Of a stretch of 24,525 nt of DNA, positions 14,881 through 22,595 are shown piece after piece; the first letter of the stretch is position 1, and every line of letters starts with the position of its first letter. This DNA comes from Proteobacteria bacterium ST_bin11. GTDB lineage: Bacteria; Pseudomonadota; Gammaproteobacteria; Methylococcales; Methylomonadaceae. Location of the stretch: the NCBI GenBank assembly GCA_002083615.1, contig MSXO01000032.1, positions 1 through 24,525 on the forward strand. Direction: 5' to 3'. Position numbers and translations under genes: made by a program. The notes under the pieces are model-generated. The model was given only the letters and a program-made list of their open reading frames with translations, ran no database searches and was not told where the DNA came from.

Positions 14881-16989
14881 TTACTTGGGTTCTTTGCTCA
14901 GCCATTCGGCGAATTTGCCGAAAATAAACTTACTACCGCGCATGGAAAGATGATCGTCGTCGTAAAAATAAGACATGTCATCGTGCATGCCGCCGCAAGT
15001 CGATTCATCGCATAAATATTCGTAGGCGGGAAAAATCTTAATCCGCTTGTGCGTGGCGGCATAGATAGCTTCGACCGCTCGTCTGTAGTTTATATTCCGC
15101 TCTTCAAAAGACTTTCTGGATACATCGCACTCGGGCAGGGCTCTTTCGGTAATGCGCAGTGGGCGCTCGTCCACACAATTTTTAGCACTTACGCCAATCT
15201 CCGGTACGTCTTCAATAAAAACCACCGATTTGCCCAGCTTTAAAATCTCATTGATGGTGGCGACATAGCCGGAAACAAATTGATTGTAATTTTCTGCTAA
15301 TACATCATCCGGGCTTTTAATAATCCGATAGAGGTTTTTCGAATCAGTATTGCCGAAGCCAAAACCTTCAATGTACATCGCGCCTCTGGTCGCGAAAACC
15401 ACGCGCTGAATCGAAGGGAACTCCTTCAGCAGCTTCAGCACGATAGGCACGACTACCCGGCATCTTGTCGATTTTTCAGCAAATTCTTCCGTGGGATTAA
15501 TGCTCACCAGATCGATAAACGGCAGGCAGCCATTAACCCCTACCAATGCCAGATCGTTCGAGCTCTTGGAAATAGAGTCGTAGACAAATTGCGCGGCGTG
15601 ACTATCGCCGACCACCAGCGTTTTTGGCGTGGCTGTGGTAAAGCGACACATCAAATAATTGTAACTGGCCCCTCCCAATACCCCCTTACAGCGCTCATCG
15701 ACCCAGTCCTCCGGCGTGTTGTAGAGTACTGTGCCGCTCACGTCGGCATACATCTTGGTTTTGGTCTGCGCATCGGCTTTACGAAACTCCAGGCCATCCC
15801 GAGAATATGAAGCGTAGCCGACATAGCCGATACCGAGCATCAACAGCAGCAGCACCGCCGTCTTAGCTCTGCTGTGACTACCCAAGCGTATCGGTTTTTC
15901 CACCAGTCTGTAGGTCAGCCAAGCCAATGCCACGGCTAGCAGAACCGCAATCGCACGAATATTCATACTGGGCACTTCGGTCTCGATGATTTGCGCAAAA
16001 GAGAGTAGGGGCCAGTGCCACAAATACAATGGAAAACTAATCAAGCCGAACCATACCGCTAGCGGGTGGGACAAGACGATGCGATTAACCCAGGCATTGG
16101 GTCCGGCCGATATGATCATGACCGCAGCCAACATCGGTATGACCGCCCAACGGCCAGGGAAATTGAGATCTTTATTGATGATGAAAAAACCGAAGGCCAA
16201 CAGCATTGTGCCCAGAATAGACAGCGCGTTCGCCAGCGTCTTGCCGTCGGCGGCGTGAGAGTGTCGATAAACCGCGCAAGCCAACCAACCGTCAAGCTTC
16301 AGTTTGATAGAAGAGAACGAGTCCTTCTTGTAGAGCGTCATCCAAGCCAGCAAACTACCGCATAACAGCTCCCAAAATCGGGTTTGTGGAGAATAAAACG
16401 TTGCGACAGGATGGGCGATGACGCCTGTGATATTCAGGCCGAAAGAGACGATGGTAATCAGAACCGTAATGGTCAACAGATTGAAGTTCCGCTCCCAGGC
16501 AAACCAAAGCAACAAGGGCCAAACGATATAAAACTGTTCCTCAATACCTAAACTCCATAAATGCAGCAACGGTTTGGTCTCGCCGGAGTTGTCGAAATAG
16601 CCGGCCTCGCTCCACAGCACAATGTTGGAAACGAATCCCGCGCCGGCGGCAATATGCTTGCTCAACTGCTTGTACTCGTCGGCAAACAGCGCGAACCAGC
16701 CGAAGACATAACACGCAACTAAGACCAGAATCAGGGCCGGGAAGATACGCTTAACCCGGCGGGCATAGAATTCGGTGAAGCTAAAGGTGCCCTTTTCCAG
16801 GTTCTGAAAAATAATGGTTGAGATTAGATAACCTGAAATCACAAAGAAGATGTCTACGCCTATAAATCCACCTTGCAAGCTCTTGGGAAAGGCGTGAAAG
16901 GCGATAACCGAGAGAACGGCAATCGCTCTTAAGCCGTCAATATCGGGACGGTACTTTGGGTGTGACAGATGTTCTTGCAAAGAGGTCAT
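14881..16989 (-). CDS. OatA-like O-acyltransferase: acyltransferase-3 plus SGNH domain
   Basis: A 702-residue envelope-modifying enzyme. The N-terminal acyltransferase-3 membrane domain (about ten segments) begins with RPDIDGLRAIAVLSVIAFH, has FFVISGYLI and LHLWSLGIEEQFYIVWPLL, and passes acyl groups across the membrane. The C-terminal periplasmic SGNH domain shows the nucleophile motif VVGDSHAAQF near residue 460 and the catalytic Asp/His pair in DDDHLSMRGS near residue 678. This two-domain layout is that of OatA (peptidoglycan MurNAc O-acetylation) and also of O-antigen and exopolysaccharide acetyltransferases; the sequence does not decide between them. It lies antiparallel between atpE and atpF. 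The ATG at 16989 has no strong ribosome-binding site, but a good sigma70 promoter lies upstream. Confidence 0.9.
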   Translation of the reverse strand: MTSLQEHLSHPKYRPDIDGLRAIAVLSVIAFHAFPKSLQGGFIGVDIFFVISGYLISTIIFQNLEKGTFSFTEFYARRVKRIFPALILVLVACYVFGWFALFADEYKQLSKHIAAGAGFVSNIVLWSEAGYFDNSGETKPLLHLWSLGIEEQFYIVWPLLLWFAWERNFNLLTITVLITIVSFGLNITGVIAHPVATFYSPQTRFWELLCGSLLAWMTLYKKDSFSSIKLKLDGWLACAVYRHSHAADGKTLANALSILGTMLLAFGFFIINKDLNFPGRWAVIPMLAAVMIISAGPNAWVNRIVLSHPLAVWFGLISFPLYLWHWPLLSFAQIIETEVPSMNIRAIAVLLAVALAWLTYRLVEKPIRLGSHSRAKTAVLLLLMLGIGYVGYASYSRDGLEFRKADAQTKTKMYADVSGTVLYNTPEDWVDERCKGVLGGASYNYLMCRFTTATPKTLVVGDSHAAQFVYDSISKSSNDLALVGVNGCLPFIDLVSINPTEEFAEKSTRCRVVVPIVLKLLKEFPSIQRVVFATRGAMYIEGFGFGNTDSKNLYRIIKSPDDVLAENYNQFVSGYVATINEILKLGKSVVFIEDVPEIGVSAKNCVDERPLRITERALPECDVSRKSFEERNINYRRAVEAIYAATHKRIKIFPAYEYLCDESTCGGMHDDMSYFYDDDHLSMRGSKFIFGKFAEWLSKEPK

Positions 16990-17082
16990 AGGGTAACGAA
17001 ATGCTGAGTTGGTCCGGGCTTCCCGTCTTATCTGCCATGGCTTAGGTGGTCGGGCAGGCTCTAATCCGGAAAGTCGGGCGGT

Positions 17083-17111
17083 ATTCTAAGCCGTATGTAT
17101 TCCAGCCTCAA
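17083..17111 (-). promoter_or_regulatory. sigma70 promoter for the acyltransferase gene
   Basis: On the minus strand TTGAGG (17111-17106) and TAGAAT (17088-17083) are spaced exactly 17 bases, about 94 bases before the acyltransferase ATG. It lies in the 270-base gap to atpF. I found no comparable plus-strand promoter for atpF in the same gap. Confidence 0.5.
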
Positions 17112-17259
17112 GACGCGCCTAAACGGCAAGCTACGCGGGGTAAATTTTCAGACATCAAAGCCATTGCGGGGTTTAAGATAGCGGAGAAACAAAAAATCGG
17201 CGGTTTTTTCGGAACAACGCCGCAAGTTCATATCCAACAAAACGGGTTACCCATCCATG

Positions 17260-18012
17260 ATGCAATTCGACTGGACAACCTTTATCCTGGAAATCCTCAA
17301 CTTCCTGGTCCTGGTGTGGATACTGCAGCGCTTCCTGTATCGCCCGGTTCTGGCAATGCTCGATGCCCGGCAGCAGCGCATCAAAGATGAAACCGAGCAC
17401 GCCGCGCAGTTGCGCAACAAAGCAGAAGCCTTGCGCCAACAATTCGAGCAAAGATTAACCGATTGGAATCAACAACAAGAAACCAGTCGCCGCCAACTAG
17501 ACGAAGAGTTAACTCAGTTGCGCAATACCGCAACGGAGAATCTAAAACAAACCCTAGCTGACGAAGAAGCTAAATTGCGGGTCCGCAACCAGACGCTGAT
17601 TGCGGCGCGGGAAGCGGCTTTGATAAGGGAAGCGGCGGGCGCGGCTTATGGGCAGGCGGCGGCGATGTTGCAACGGCTGGCTTCGCCGCAATTGACGCAG
17701 CGTATTGTCGAGGTGTTTTTGCAGGATCTACTCAATATGCCGGATAGCGAACAAACCGCACTGCGCAAAGCGGCGGCGATATTGATTGCCGCTTCTGCGG
17801 TCGAGCTGGTCAGTGCCCACCCGTTGAGCGAAACAGATCAAGAGCGAGTAAAGGAAACCCTGTCGAATGTTGCCGGACAAACCTTGCAACTCACGTTCAA
17901 GGAAGACCCTGCTTTGCTTGCCGGCCTGCGAGCCATAGTGGGCGAATGCCAATTGCACGCTAATCTGGCCGACGAGCTGGCGTTTTTCCGGCGCCAAGCC
18001 AATCATGGCTGA
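17260..18012 (+). CDS. atpF: N-ATPase b subunit with delta-like C-terminus
   Basis: Peripheral-stalk subunit. I choose the second of two adjacent ATGs (MQFDWTTFILEILNFLVLVW, 250 residues); the first adds one Met. There is a single N-terminal membrane helix, then a long charged coiled coil (about residues 35-125). The last 70 residues resemble the C-terminal part of the delta/OSCP subunit: VSAHPLSETDQERVKETLSN and a DPALLAGLRAIVGE segment like the DPSLIGGVxIRxGD signature. No separate atpH exists in the cluster, so this b protein probably also does delta's job, as in other N-ATPases. It overlaps atpA by eight bases. The ribosome-binding site is weak. Confidence 0.92.
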   Translation: MQFDWTTFILEILNFLVLVWILQRFLYRPVLAMLDARQQRIKDETEHAAQLRNKAEALRQQFEQRLTDWNQQQETSRRQLDEELTQLRNTATENLKQTLADEEAKLRVRNQTLIAAREAALIREAAGAAYGQAAAMLQRLASPQLTQRIVEVFLQDLLNMPDSEQTALRKAAAILIAASAVELVSAHPLSETDQERVKETLSNVAGQTLQLTFKEDPALLAGLRAIVGECQLHANLADELAFFRRQANHG

Positions 18013-19441
18013 GCCGGGTAAACCCTACCAATTTGGCCTGCGCTTATCCGAGCGCGGTTGCGTGGCCGGCATCGGCGACGGCATTGCCTGGATACGCGGT
18101 TTGCCCACTGCCCGGCTCGACGAATTGATCGGTTTCGATGACGGTAGTACCGGCCTAGTGTTTCAGTTGGGCAAGGAGGTGCTTGGGGCGATTCTGCTGT
18201 CGCAAAACCGTGGCGTCACCGCCGGCATGGCGGTGCAGCATATCGGCCGCAAACTGGAAATTGGCGTTGGCGATACCTTGTTGGGGCGGGTGGTCGATCC
18301 GCTCGGCAGTCCGCTGGACGGATTGCCGCCGCCGGAATTGCGCCAATTTCGCTCATTGGAAGCTGCCGCGCCGCCCATCATCGAGCGCGATTTCGTCTCC
18401 GAGCCTTTATATACCGGCTGCAAGATTGTCGATACGCTGATTCCGATCGGCAAGGGCCAGCGTCAGTTAATCATCGGTGACGACGGCATAGGCAAAAGTG
18501 CCCTAGCCCTGGACGCCGTGCTCAATCAACGCGGTCGTAATGTATTGTGCGTGATGGTGTTGATTGGCCAGCCGCGTTCTTCTGTGGCCGGTACCATAGA
18601 AGCGCTGCGCCAATCCGATGCGCTGGCCTATACCGTGGTGGTGGTCGCCGAAGCCAACGCCTTGCCGGGTTTTCGCTACCTGGCGCCGTTCGCAGGCTGC
18701 GCGATTGCCGAACACTGGATGCGCATGGGCCGCGATACGCTGGTGGTTTACGACGATCTGACGCGCCACGCCCAATCCTATCGCGAGCTGTCCTTGCTGT
18801 TGCAACGGCCACCGGGCCGCGAAGCGTATCCGGGCGATATTTTTTATCTGCATTCCCGGTTGTTGGAGCGTTCCACTGTATTGTCGTCGGCATATGGTGG
18901 CGGCAGCATGACCGCCTTGCCTATCATCGAAACCCGTCAGGGCGAGCTGTCAGCTTATATTCCCACCAACCTGATTTCGATCACCGACGGCCAGATTTAT
19001 CTGGAAAGCAAGCTGTTCGCGGCAGGCATGCTGCCGGCCATCGACATAGGCCGTTCGGTGTCGCGCATCGGAGGTAAGGCTCAACATCCGGCCATCAAAA
19101 CCGCTTCCGCGCATATTCGGCTGGATTATTTGCAGTTTTTGGAGCTGGAGTTGTTCGCCCGTTTTGGTACGCGTTTAGAAGCCGGTGTCGAGGAAAAGCT
19201 GCAACGCGGTCGCTTGCTGCGGGAAATATTGAAACAGGACCGCTTGCAACCTTTGTCCGAGCGAGCGCACCTGGCCTGGTTGCTGGCATATGGCGAGGGT
19301 TTGCTGGAAAACCTCAAACCGGAACAGGCGGCCAGCGTATTGGCGGAGCTACTTGTAAAATTGCCGGATACCTTGATGTTGGATTCACCTAAAAAGCAAT
19401 GGTTGTCAGTGTTGCGGCAATTACTGGCGGATAAACTATGA
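18005..19441 (+). CDS. atpA: N-ATPase alpha subunit
   Basis: Non-catalytic nucleotide-binding subunit of the F1 head, 478 residues. The arginine finger R354 in SVSRIGG is present, so beta sites should be served. The P-loop reads GDDGIGKS (158-165), where ordinary alpha has GDRQTGKT: lysine is kept, but the Arg, Gln and first Thr are changed and the last Thr is Ser. The protein is about 35 residues shorter than standard alpha. The N-terminal segment that normally meets delta is reduced, which may match the b-delta arrangement of AtpF. It overlaps atpF by eight bases and atpG by four (ATGA). Confidence 0.95.
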   Translation: MAEPGKPYQFGLRLSERGCVAGIGDGIAWIRGLPTARLDELIGFDDGSTGLVFQLGKEVLGAILLSQNRGVTAGMAVQHIGRKLEIGVGDTLLGRVVDPLGSPLDGLPPPELRQFRSLEAAAPPIIERDFVSEPLYTGCKIVDTLIPIGKGQRQLIIGDDGIGKSALALDAVLNQRGRNVLCVMVLIGQPRSSVAGTIEALRQSDALAYTVVVVAEANALPGFRYLAPFAGCAIAEHWMRMGRDTLVVYDDLTRHAQSYRELSLLLQRPPGREAYPGDIFYLHSRLLERSTVLSSAYGGGSMTALPIIETRQGELSAYIPTNLISITDGQIYLESKLFAAGMLPAIDIGRSVSRIGGKAQHPAIKTASAHIRLDYLQFLELELFARFGTRLEAGVEEKLQRGRLLREILKQDRLQPLSERAHLAWLLAYGEGLLENLKPEQAASVLAELLVKLPDTLMLDSPKKQWLSVLRQLLADKL

Positions 19442-20244
19442 GCCAGCGCCGGGAAGTCGAAGCGAGATTAGCCTTGTTCGACGATTTGTCCGGCATTCTC
19501 GGGGCGATGCGCAGCTTTGCCTTGGCCGAACTGCGGAAAGTGGGTAAGCGCGAAGCCGCGCAGCAACAAGTAGTGCAATCGTTGCAGACGGCCTTGGCCG
19601 ATTTGGCCGATAGCTTGCCGGAGCCGGTTTCAAGTCGGCCCGCCAACGATATTTGGCTGTTATTCGGTTCGGTGCGCGGCTTTTGCGGAAGTTTTAACGA
19701 AGACGTCATACGTTATTGGCGCAAAGAATCCACTCAGCAAGGCCCGCTGATTCTGCTTGGCGAAGGCCTGCACCAAATGGTTGATGAGCGCTCCGCGCTG
19801 CAACGGCTACGTGGTGCCGACGGAGGTTTGGATGCCCCGGCAGCGATAGATAGCATTCTGGCGGCAGTCGAGGAATTGCGCGGCGTCGAGTTCGGGTTGA
19901 TAGCCTGTGTTCGTGACGAACAAGGTGCGCGCAGCCAACGTCTTTGGCCGCTGTCGGATGTGGCTAGTAGCGCCAGGCAAAACCCGCCGCTGACGTTCGC
20001 ACCGGCAGCGGAAGTGGCCCAGGGCGTTGCCGAACATTATCTGTTTCACAGCTTACTGGCCTTATTGTTGCGCTCGATTCGGGTGGAAAACCACATGCGG
20101 CTGATGCAGATGGAAACCGCGTTGCGGCATCTTGAGTGCGGCGGTGAAGAATTACAACGACAACGCAATCGGCTGCGCCAGGAAGAAATCGTCGAGGAAA
20201 TCGAGTTGATGGTGGGGCGGCATCAAAGCCCTACCGGTTTATAA
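19438..20244 (+). CDS. atpG: N-ATPase gamma subunit
   Basis: Central rotor shaft, 268 residues, somewhat shorter than E. coli gamma (287). The N-terminal helix begins MSQRREVEARLALFDDLSGI and the C-terminal helix contains NRLRQEEIVEEIELM, the usual RQxxITxEIxEI region of gamma. The Rossmann-like middle includes IWLLFGSVRGFCGSFNEDVI. Its start codon overlaps the atpA stop. The last six bases overlap the 3' end of the convergent activator gene (shared TTATAA), so there is no terminator room between them. Confidence 0.93.
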   Translation: MSQRREVEARLALFDDLSGILGAMRSFALAELRKVGKREAAQQQVVQSLQTALADLADSLPEPVSSRPANDIWLLFGSVRGFCGSFNEDVIRYWRKESTQQGPLILLGEGLHQMVDERSALQRLRGADGGLDAPAAIDSILAAVEELRGVEFGLIACVRDEQGARSQRLWPLSDVASSARQNPPLTFAPAAEVAQGVAEHYLFHSLLALLLRSIRVENHMRLMQMETALRHLECGGEELQRQRNRLRQEEIVEEIELMVGRHQSPTGL

Positions 20245-21594
20245 ACCATGCTTCCGCCGCTTCCGCCAAAAAGTCGCCCGACTCATCCCCGCATACTGCG
20301 CGGCCTGTTCCAGATTGTCCGGATTATTTTCCAGGGCTTCACGGATCAATTCCGCCTCGTTTTGACTTTTCGGGCGCGGTGCAAGGCGCTGGTCTATCGT
20401 TGCTGTCGGTCTCAGCGGCTCGCGGAACTCCGGTGGCAAATCGCCTATGCTCAGCTCGCTGTCGCGGCCCACCGCATAGGCGTATTCGACGACATTATTC
20501 AGTTCCCGGACATTGCCCGGCCAGCGGTAATCCAGCAGCAGGCGCATCGCTTCCGGCGCGATGCTGTCGATATGCCGATGGCCTTGGGTGTTATGCCGGT
20601 CTATCAGGTGTTGCAGCAGCAGACTGACGTCCTGGCGACGTTCGCGCAGCGGCGGCAGAAAGATCGGCACGACCCGTAAGCGGTACATCAAATCCTCCCG
20701 AAACCGGCCGGCCTTGACCTCTTCGCGCAGCGATCTATGCGTGGCGGCGATAATCCGCACATCGACGCTGACCGCACTATCGCCGCCTACCGGGATGAAA
20801 TTGCGCTCCTGTAACACGCGCAACAGCTTGGCTTGTAGTTCCAATGGCAGTTCCGCTATCTCGTCCAAAAATAAGGTACCGCCGTTGGCGCGTTGAAACA
20901 GGCCGGCATGGTTACGTACCGCGCCGGTGAATGCGCCTTTCACATGGCCGAATAACTCGCTTTCCAACAGGCTAGGGGTCAAGGCCGCGCAGTTGATTGC
21001 CAGAAACGGTTGATAGTGGCGTGTGCTTTCCAGGTGTAGCGCATGCGCCACCATTTCCTTGCCGGTACCCGATTCGCCGCGAATCAACACCGTGGCTTCG
21101 GTTTCGGCGACGTTGCGAATAATTTTGATAGCTTCCTTCATCGCCGGGTCGCGCGACAGAATGCCGTGAAAGCTGTCGCTGTCGTCCGGTTTTTGCTTTG
21201 GGCTTGTGTCGCCTTGCGCTTGCAGGAATTCAATCGCACCGGCAAAGCCGCCGTTGCTGTCGTAGAAGGCTCGCGCGGTTCGATAACAATTGAGCGCCCG
21301 GCCATCCGGGCGATGTATCCGCACCGCTTGCGATTTGACGATGCCGAGTTCGGCCAGGTTGCAGGGGTCGTTGTCGCTGTCGCAATTCAGTGCGGTTTTG
21401 CAAGGCTTGCCTATGGTCTCGGTCGCGCTCAGGCCGAACAATTGTTCGGCGCCTTTGCTCCACAGCAAAATGTCGCTATTGCTGTCCACGATAAAGGCCG
21501 CGCCGTTTTCGAATAAGTCGGTCAACACTTCTACGACTTGATCGGCGCCGATTTGGCCGAGCCAGCGTTTAAATACGGGGGAGGAGGATGCCAT
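20239..21594 (-). CDS. fisR: Sigma54-dependent activator, FisR-like sulfane-sulfur sensor
   Basis: Enhancer-binding protein of 451 residues from the ATG at 21594 (GAGAGA upstream); a TTG 24 bases earlier is possible. The N-terminal PAS-like sensor (about residues 20-130) carries C65, C71 and C78 (GKPCKTALNC and DPCN) and C103. The AAA+ domain has Walker A GESGTGKE, the sigma54-contact loop GAFTGA, Walker B GGTLFLDE and an arginine finger region. The C-terminus is a Fis-type helix-turn-helix (LEQAAQYAGMSRATFWRKRR). FisR of Cupriavidus senses sulfane sulfur with three sensor-domain cysteines and turns on persulfide dioxygenase genes. Here the divergent neighbour is such a dioxygenase with a sigma54 promoter. 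Family call is firm; the ligand is inferred from context. Confidence 0.85.
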   Translation of the reverse strand: MASSSPVFKRWLGQIGADQVVEVLTDLFENGAAFIVDSNSDILLWSKGAEQLFGLSATETIGKPCKTALNCDSDNDPCNLAELGIVKSQAVRIHRPDGRALNCYRTARAFYDSNGGFAGAIEFLQAQGDTSPKQKPDDSDSFHGILSRDPAMKEAIKIIRNVAETEATVLIRGESGTGKEMVAHALHLESTRHYQPFLAINCAALTPSLLESELFGHVKGAFTGAVRNHAGLFQRANGGTLFLDEIAELPLELQAKLLRVLQERNFIPVGGDSAVSVDVRIIAATHRSLREEVKAGRFREDLMYRLRVVPIFLPPLRERRQDVSLLLQHLIDRHNTQGHRHIDSIAPEAMRLLLDYRWPGNVRELNNVVEYAYAVGRDSELSIGDLPPEFREPLRPTATIDQRLAPRPKSQNEAELIREALENNPDNLEQAAQYAGMSRATFWRKRRKHGL

Positions 21595-21609
21595 CTGTTG
21601 TCTCTCGTG

Positions 21610-21665
21610 TTGTTTCAATATTGTTTCAAGTGTATCAGTCTTGTTTCAATATTTCATGTTGAAAC
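21610..21665. promoter_or_regulatory. Repeated TTGTTTCAA sites, candidate FisR enhancer
   Basis: TTGTTTCAA occurs at 21610-21618, 21621-21629 and 21641-21649 (starts 11 and 20 bases apart, about one and two helical turns). The inverted half-site TTGAAAC lies at 21659-21665. The third copy and the inverted one make the dyad GTTTCAA-N9-TTGAAAC. The cluster is about 160-230 bases upstream of the sigma54 promoter and 16 bases before the activator ATG, the classic enhancer placement. It could also drive autoregulation. Confidence 0.62.
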
Positions 21666-21692
21666 GTCCTGTTTGCCTGCTGCTAGGCCGAC

Positions 21693-21707
21693 CAATAAAA
21701 TTTATTG
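21693..21707. promoter_or_regulatory. A/T-rich palindrome in the divergent control region
   Basis: CAATAAA-A-TTTATTG is an exact dyad of 15 bases between the repeat cluster and the sigma54 promoter. It could be a second regulator's operator or a bend site. A poly-A-rich stretch follows at 21722-21753, which would favour DNA looping. Confidence 0.35.
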
Positions 21708-21826
21708 ACTAACTTTGAACGAATGAAAAATAAAAAACTCAATAAAAACATGGCTATACCTATAGCGCATCTTGCTTCCGGAGAGCCGGTCTCAGAACTA
21801 ACGTAGAGAAAAAAATTGCCGTGGAA

Positions 21827-21843
21827 CTGGCACGAGTATTGAT
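21827..21843 (+). promoter_or_regulatory. sigma54 (-24/-12) promoter for the persulfide dioxygenase operon
   Basis: CTGGCACG-AGTA-TTGAT matches the consensus YTGGCACG-N4-TTGCW, with a perfect -24 half (GG at 21829-21830) and correct 10-base spacing to the -12 element. The one departure is A for C in the -12 GC. The transcript would start near 21853, leaving a leader of about 37 bases to the ATG at 21890. Confidence 0.75.
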
Positions 21844-21889
21844 TAACAAAGCCTATATTCTTCTTACTTTGCGATAAACGAGGCTGGTC

Positions 21890-22582
21890 ATGATTTTTAG
21901 ACAACTCTTCGAAACAGAAACCTCCACCTACAGCTATTTGTTGGGCTGTGAACGCAGTCGTCGTGCCTGTTTGATCGATCCAGTGGCTTCAGAGCTGCCT
22001 GTCTATACCGAATTGCTGCAACAGTTGGATTTGCAATTAATTTATACCTTAGAAACGCATGTCCATGCCGACCACATTACCGGTGCCGGCCTACTGCGGG
22101 AAAAACTGGGCAGCAAGAGTGTGGTGCATCGGGATGCCGGCGCGCTTTGCGCGGATTTGTTGGTCACAGATGGCGTGTTGCTGCAAGTGGGCGACCTGGA
22201 TATCCAGGTGCGGCATACCCCCGGTCATACCAGCGGTTGCGTTAGTTACGTCATGGCGGATCGCGTGTTTACCGGCGATGCTTTGCTAATCGGCGGTAGC
22301 GGTCGTACCGATTTTCAACAAGGCGATGCCGGCCAGTTGTTCGACAGTATTGTTGGCAAATTGTTTAGTTTGCCCGGCGATACCCTTGTCTATCCGGGAC
22401 ATGATTATCACGGTAATACCGTATCCACTATCAAGCAAGAAATCGCGAAAAACCCCCGTGTGGGCCAGGGCCGAAATCGCCAGGCGTTCATAGAGATCAT
22501 GAGTGCCTTGAAACTGGACTATCCCAAGTTTATCGACCAGGCCTTGCCGGCCAATCAGTCCTGCGGTTCGCTGGCCGAATAG
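21890..22582 (+). CDS. Persulfide dioxygenase (ETHE1-like metallo-beta-lactamase fold)
   Basis: Non-haem iron enzyme that oxidises glutathione persulfide to sulfite and glutathione, the second step of sulfide detoxification. It has 230 residues. The metal-site motif is THVHADH (H57, H59, D61, H62). The three iron ligands of the family correspond to H57, H113 in HTPGHTSG and D130 in FTGDALLIGGSGRTDFQQGD. YPGHDYHGN and NPRV are also conserved in this group and separate it from glyoxalase II. It has a sigma54 promoter in front and a TauE exporter 13 bases after it, which could remove the sulfite formed. No sulfide:quinone reductase is in the window. It could also act on other low-molecular-weight persulfides. 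Confidence 0.9.
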   Translation: MIFRQLFETETSTYSYLLGCERSRRACLIDPVASELPVYTELLQQLDLQLIYTLETHVHADHITGAGLLREKLGSKSVVHRDAGALCADLLVTDGVLLQVGDLDIQVRHTPGHTSGCVSYVMADRVFTGDALLIGGSGRTDFQQGDAGQLFDSIVGKLFSLPGDTLVYPGHDYHGNTVSTIKQEIAKNPRVGQGRNRQAFIEIMSALKLDYPKFIDQALPANQSCGSLAE

Positions 22583-22595
22583 CCGAGCTTAGCCC

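Noticed and set aside
16066..16365. Plus-strand frames inside the acyltransferase gene
   Set aside because: They lie opposite clear transmembrane and catalytic coding sequence and have no domain.
12375..17259. Transposon or phage origin of the two operon interruptions
   Set aside because: No transposase, integrase, terminal inverted repeats or target-site duplications were seen at the boundaries, so only insertion of genes, not a mobile element, can be claimed.
21616..21618. TTG start for the sigma54 activator
   Set aside because: The ATG at 21594 has GAGAGA upstream and avoids placing the coding sequence across the first TTGTTTCAA repeat.
21610..21665. CRISPR-like array from the repeated TTGTTTCAA units
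   Set aside because: The repeats are nine bases with irregular short gaps and no spacer-length units; a protein-binding cluster fits better.
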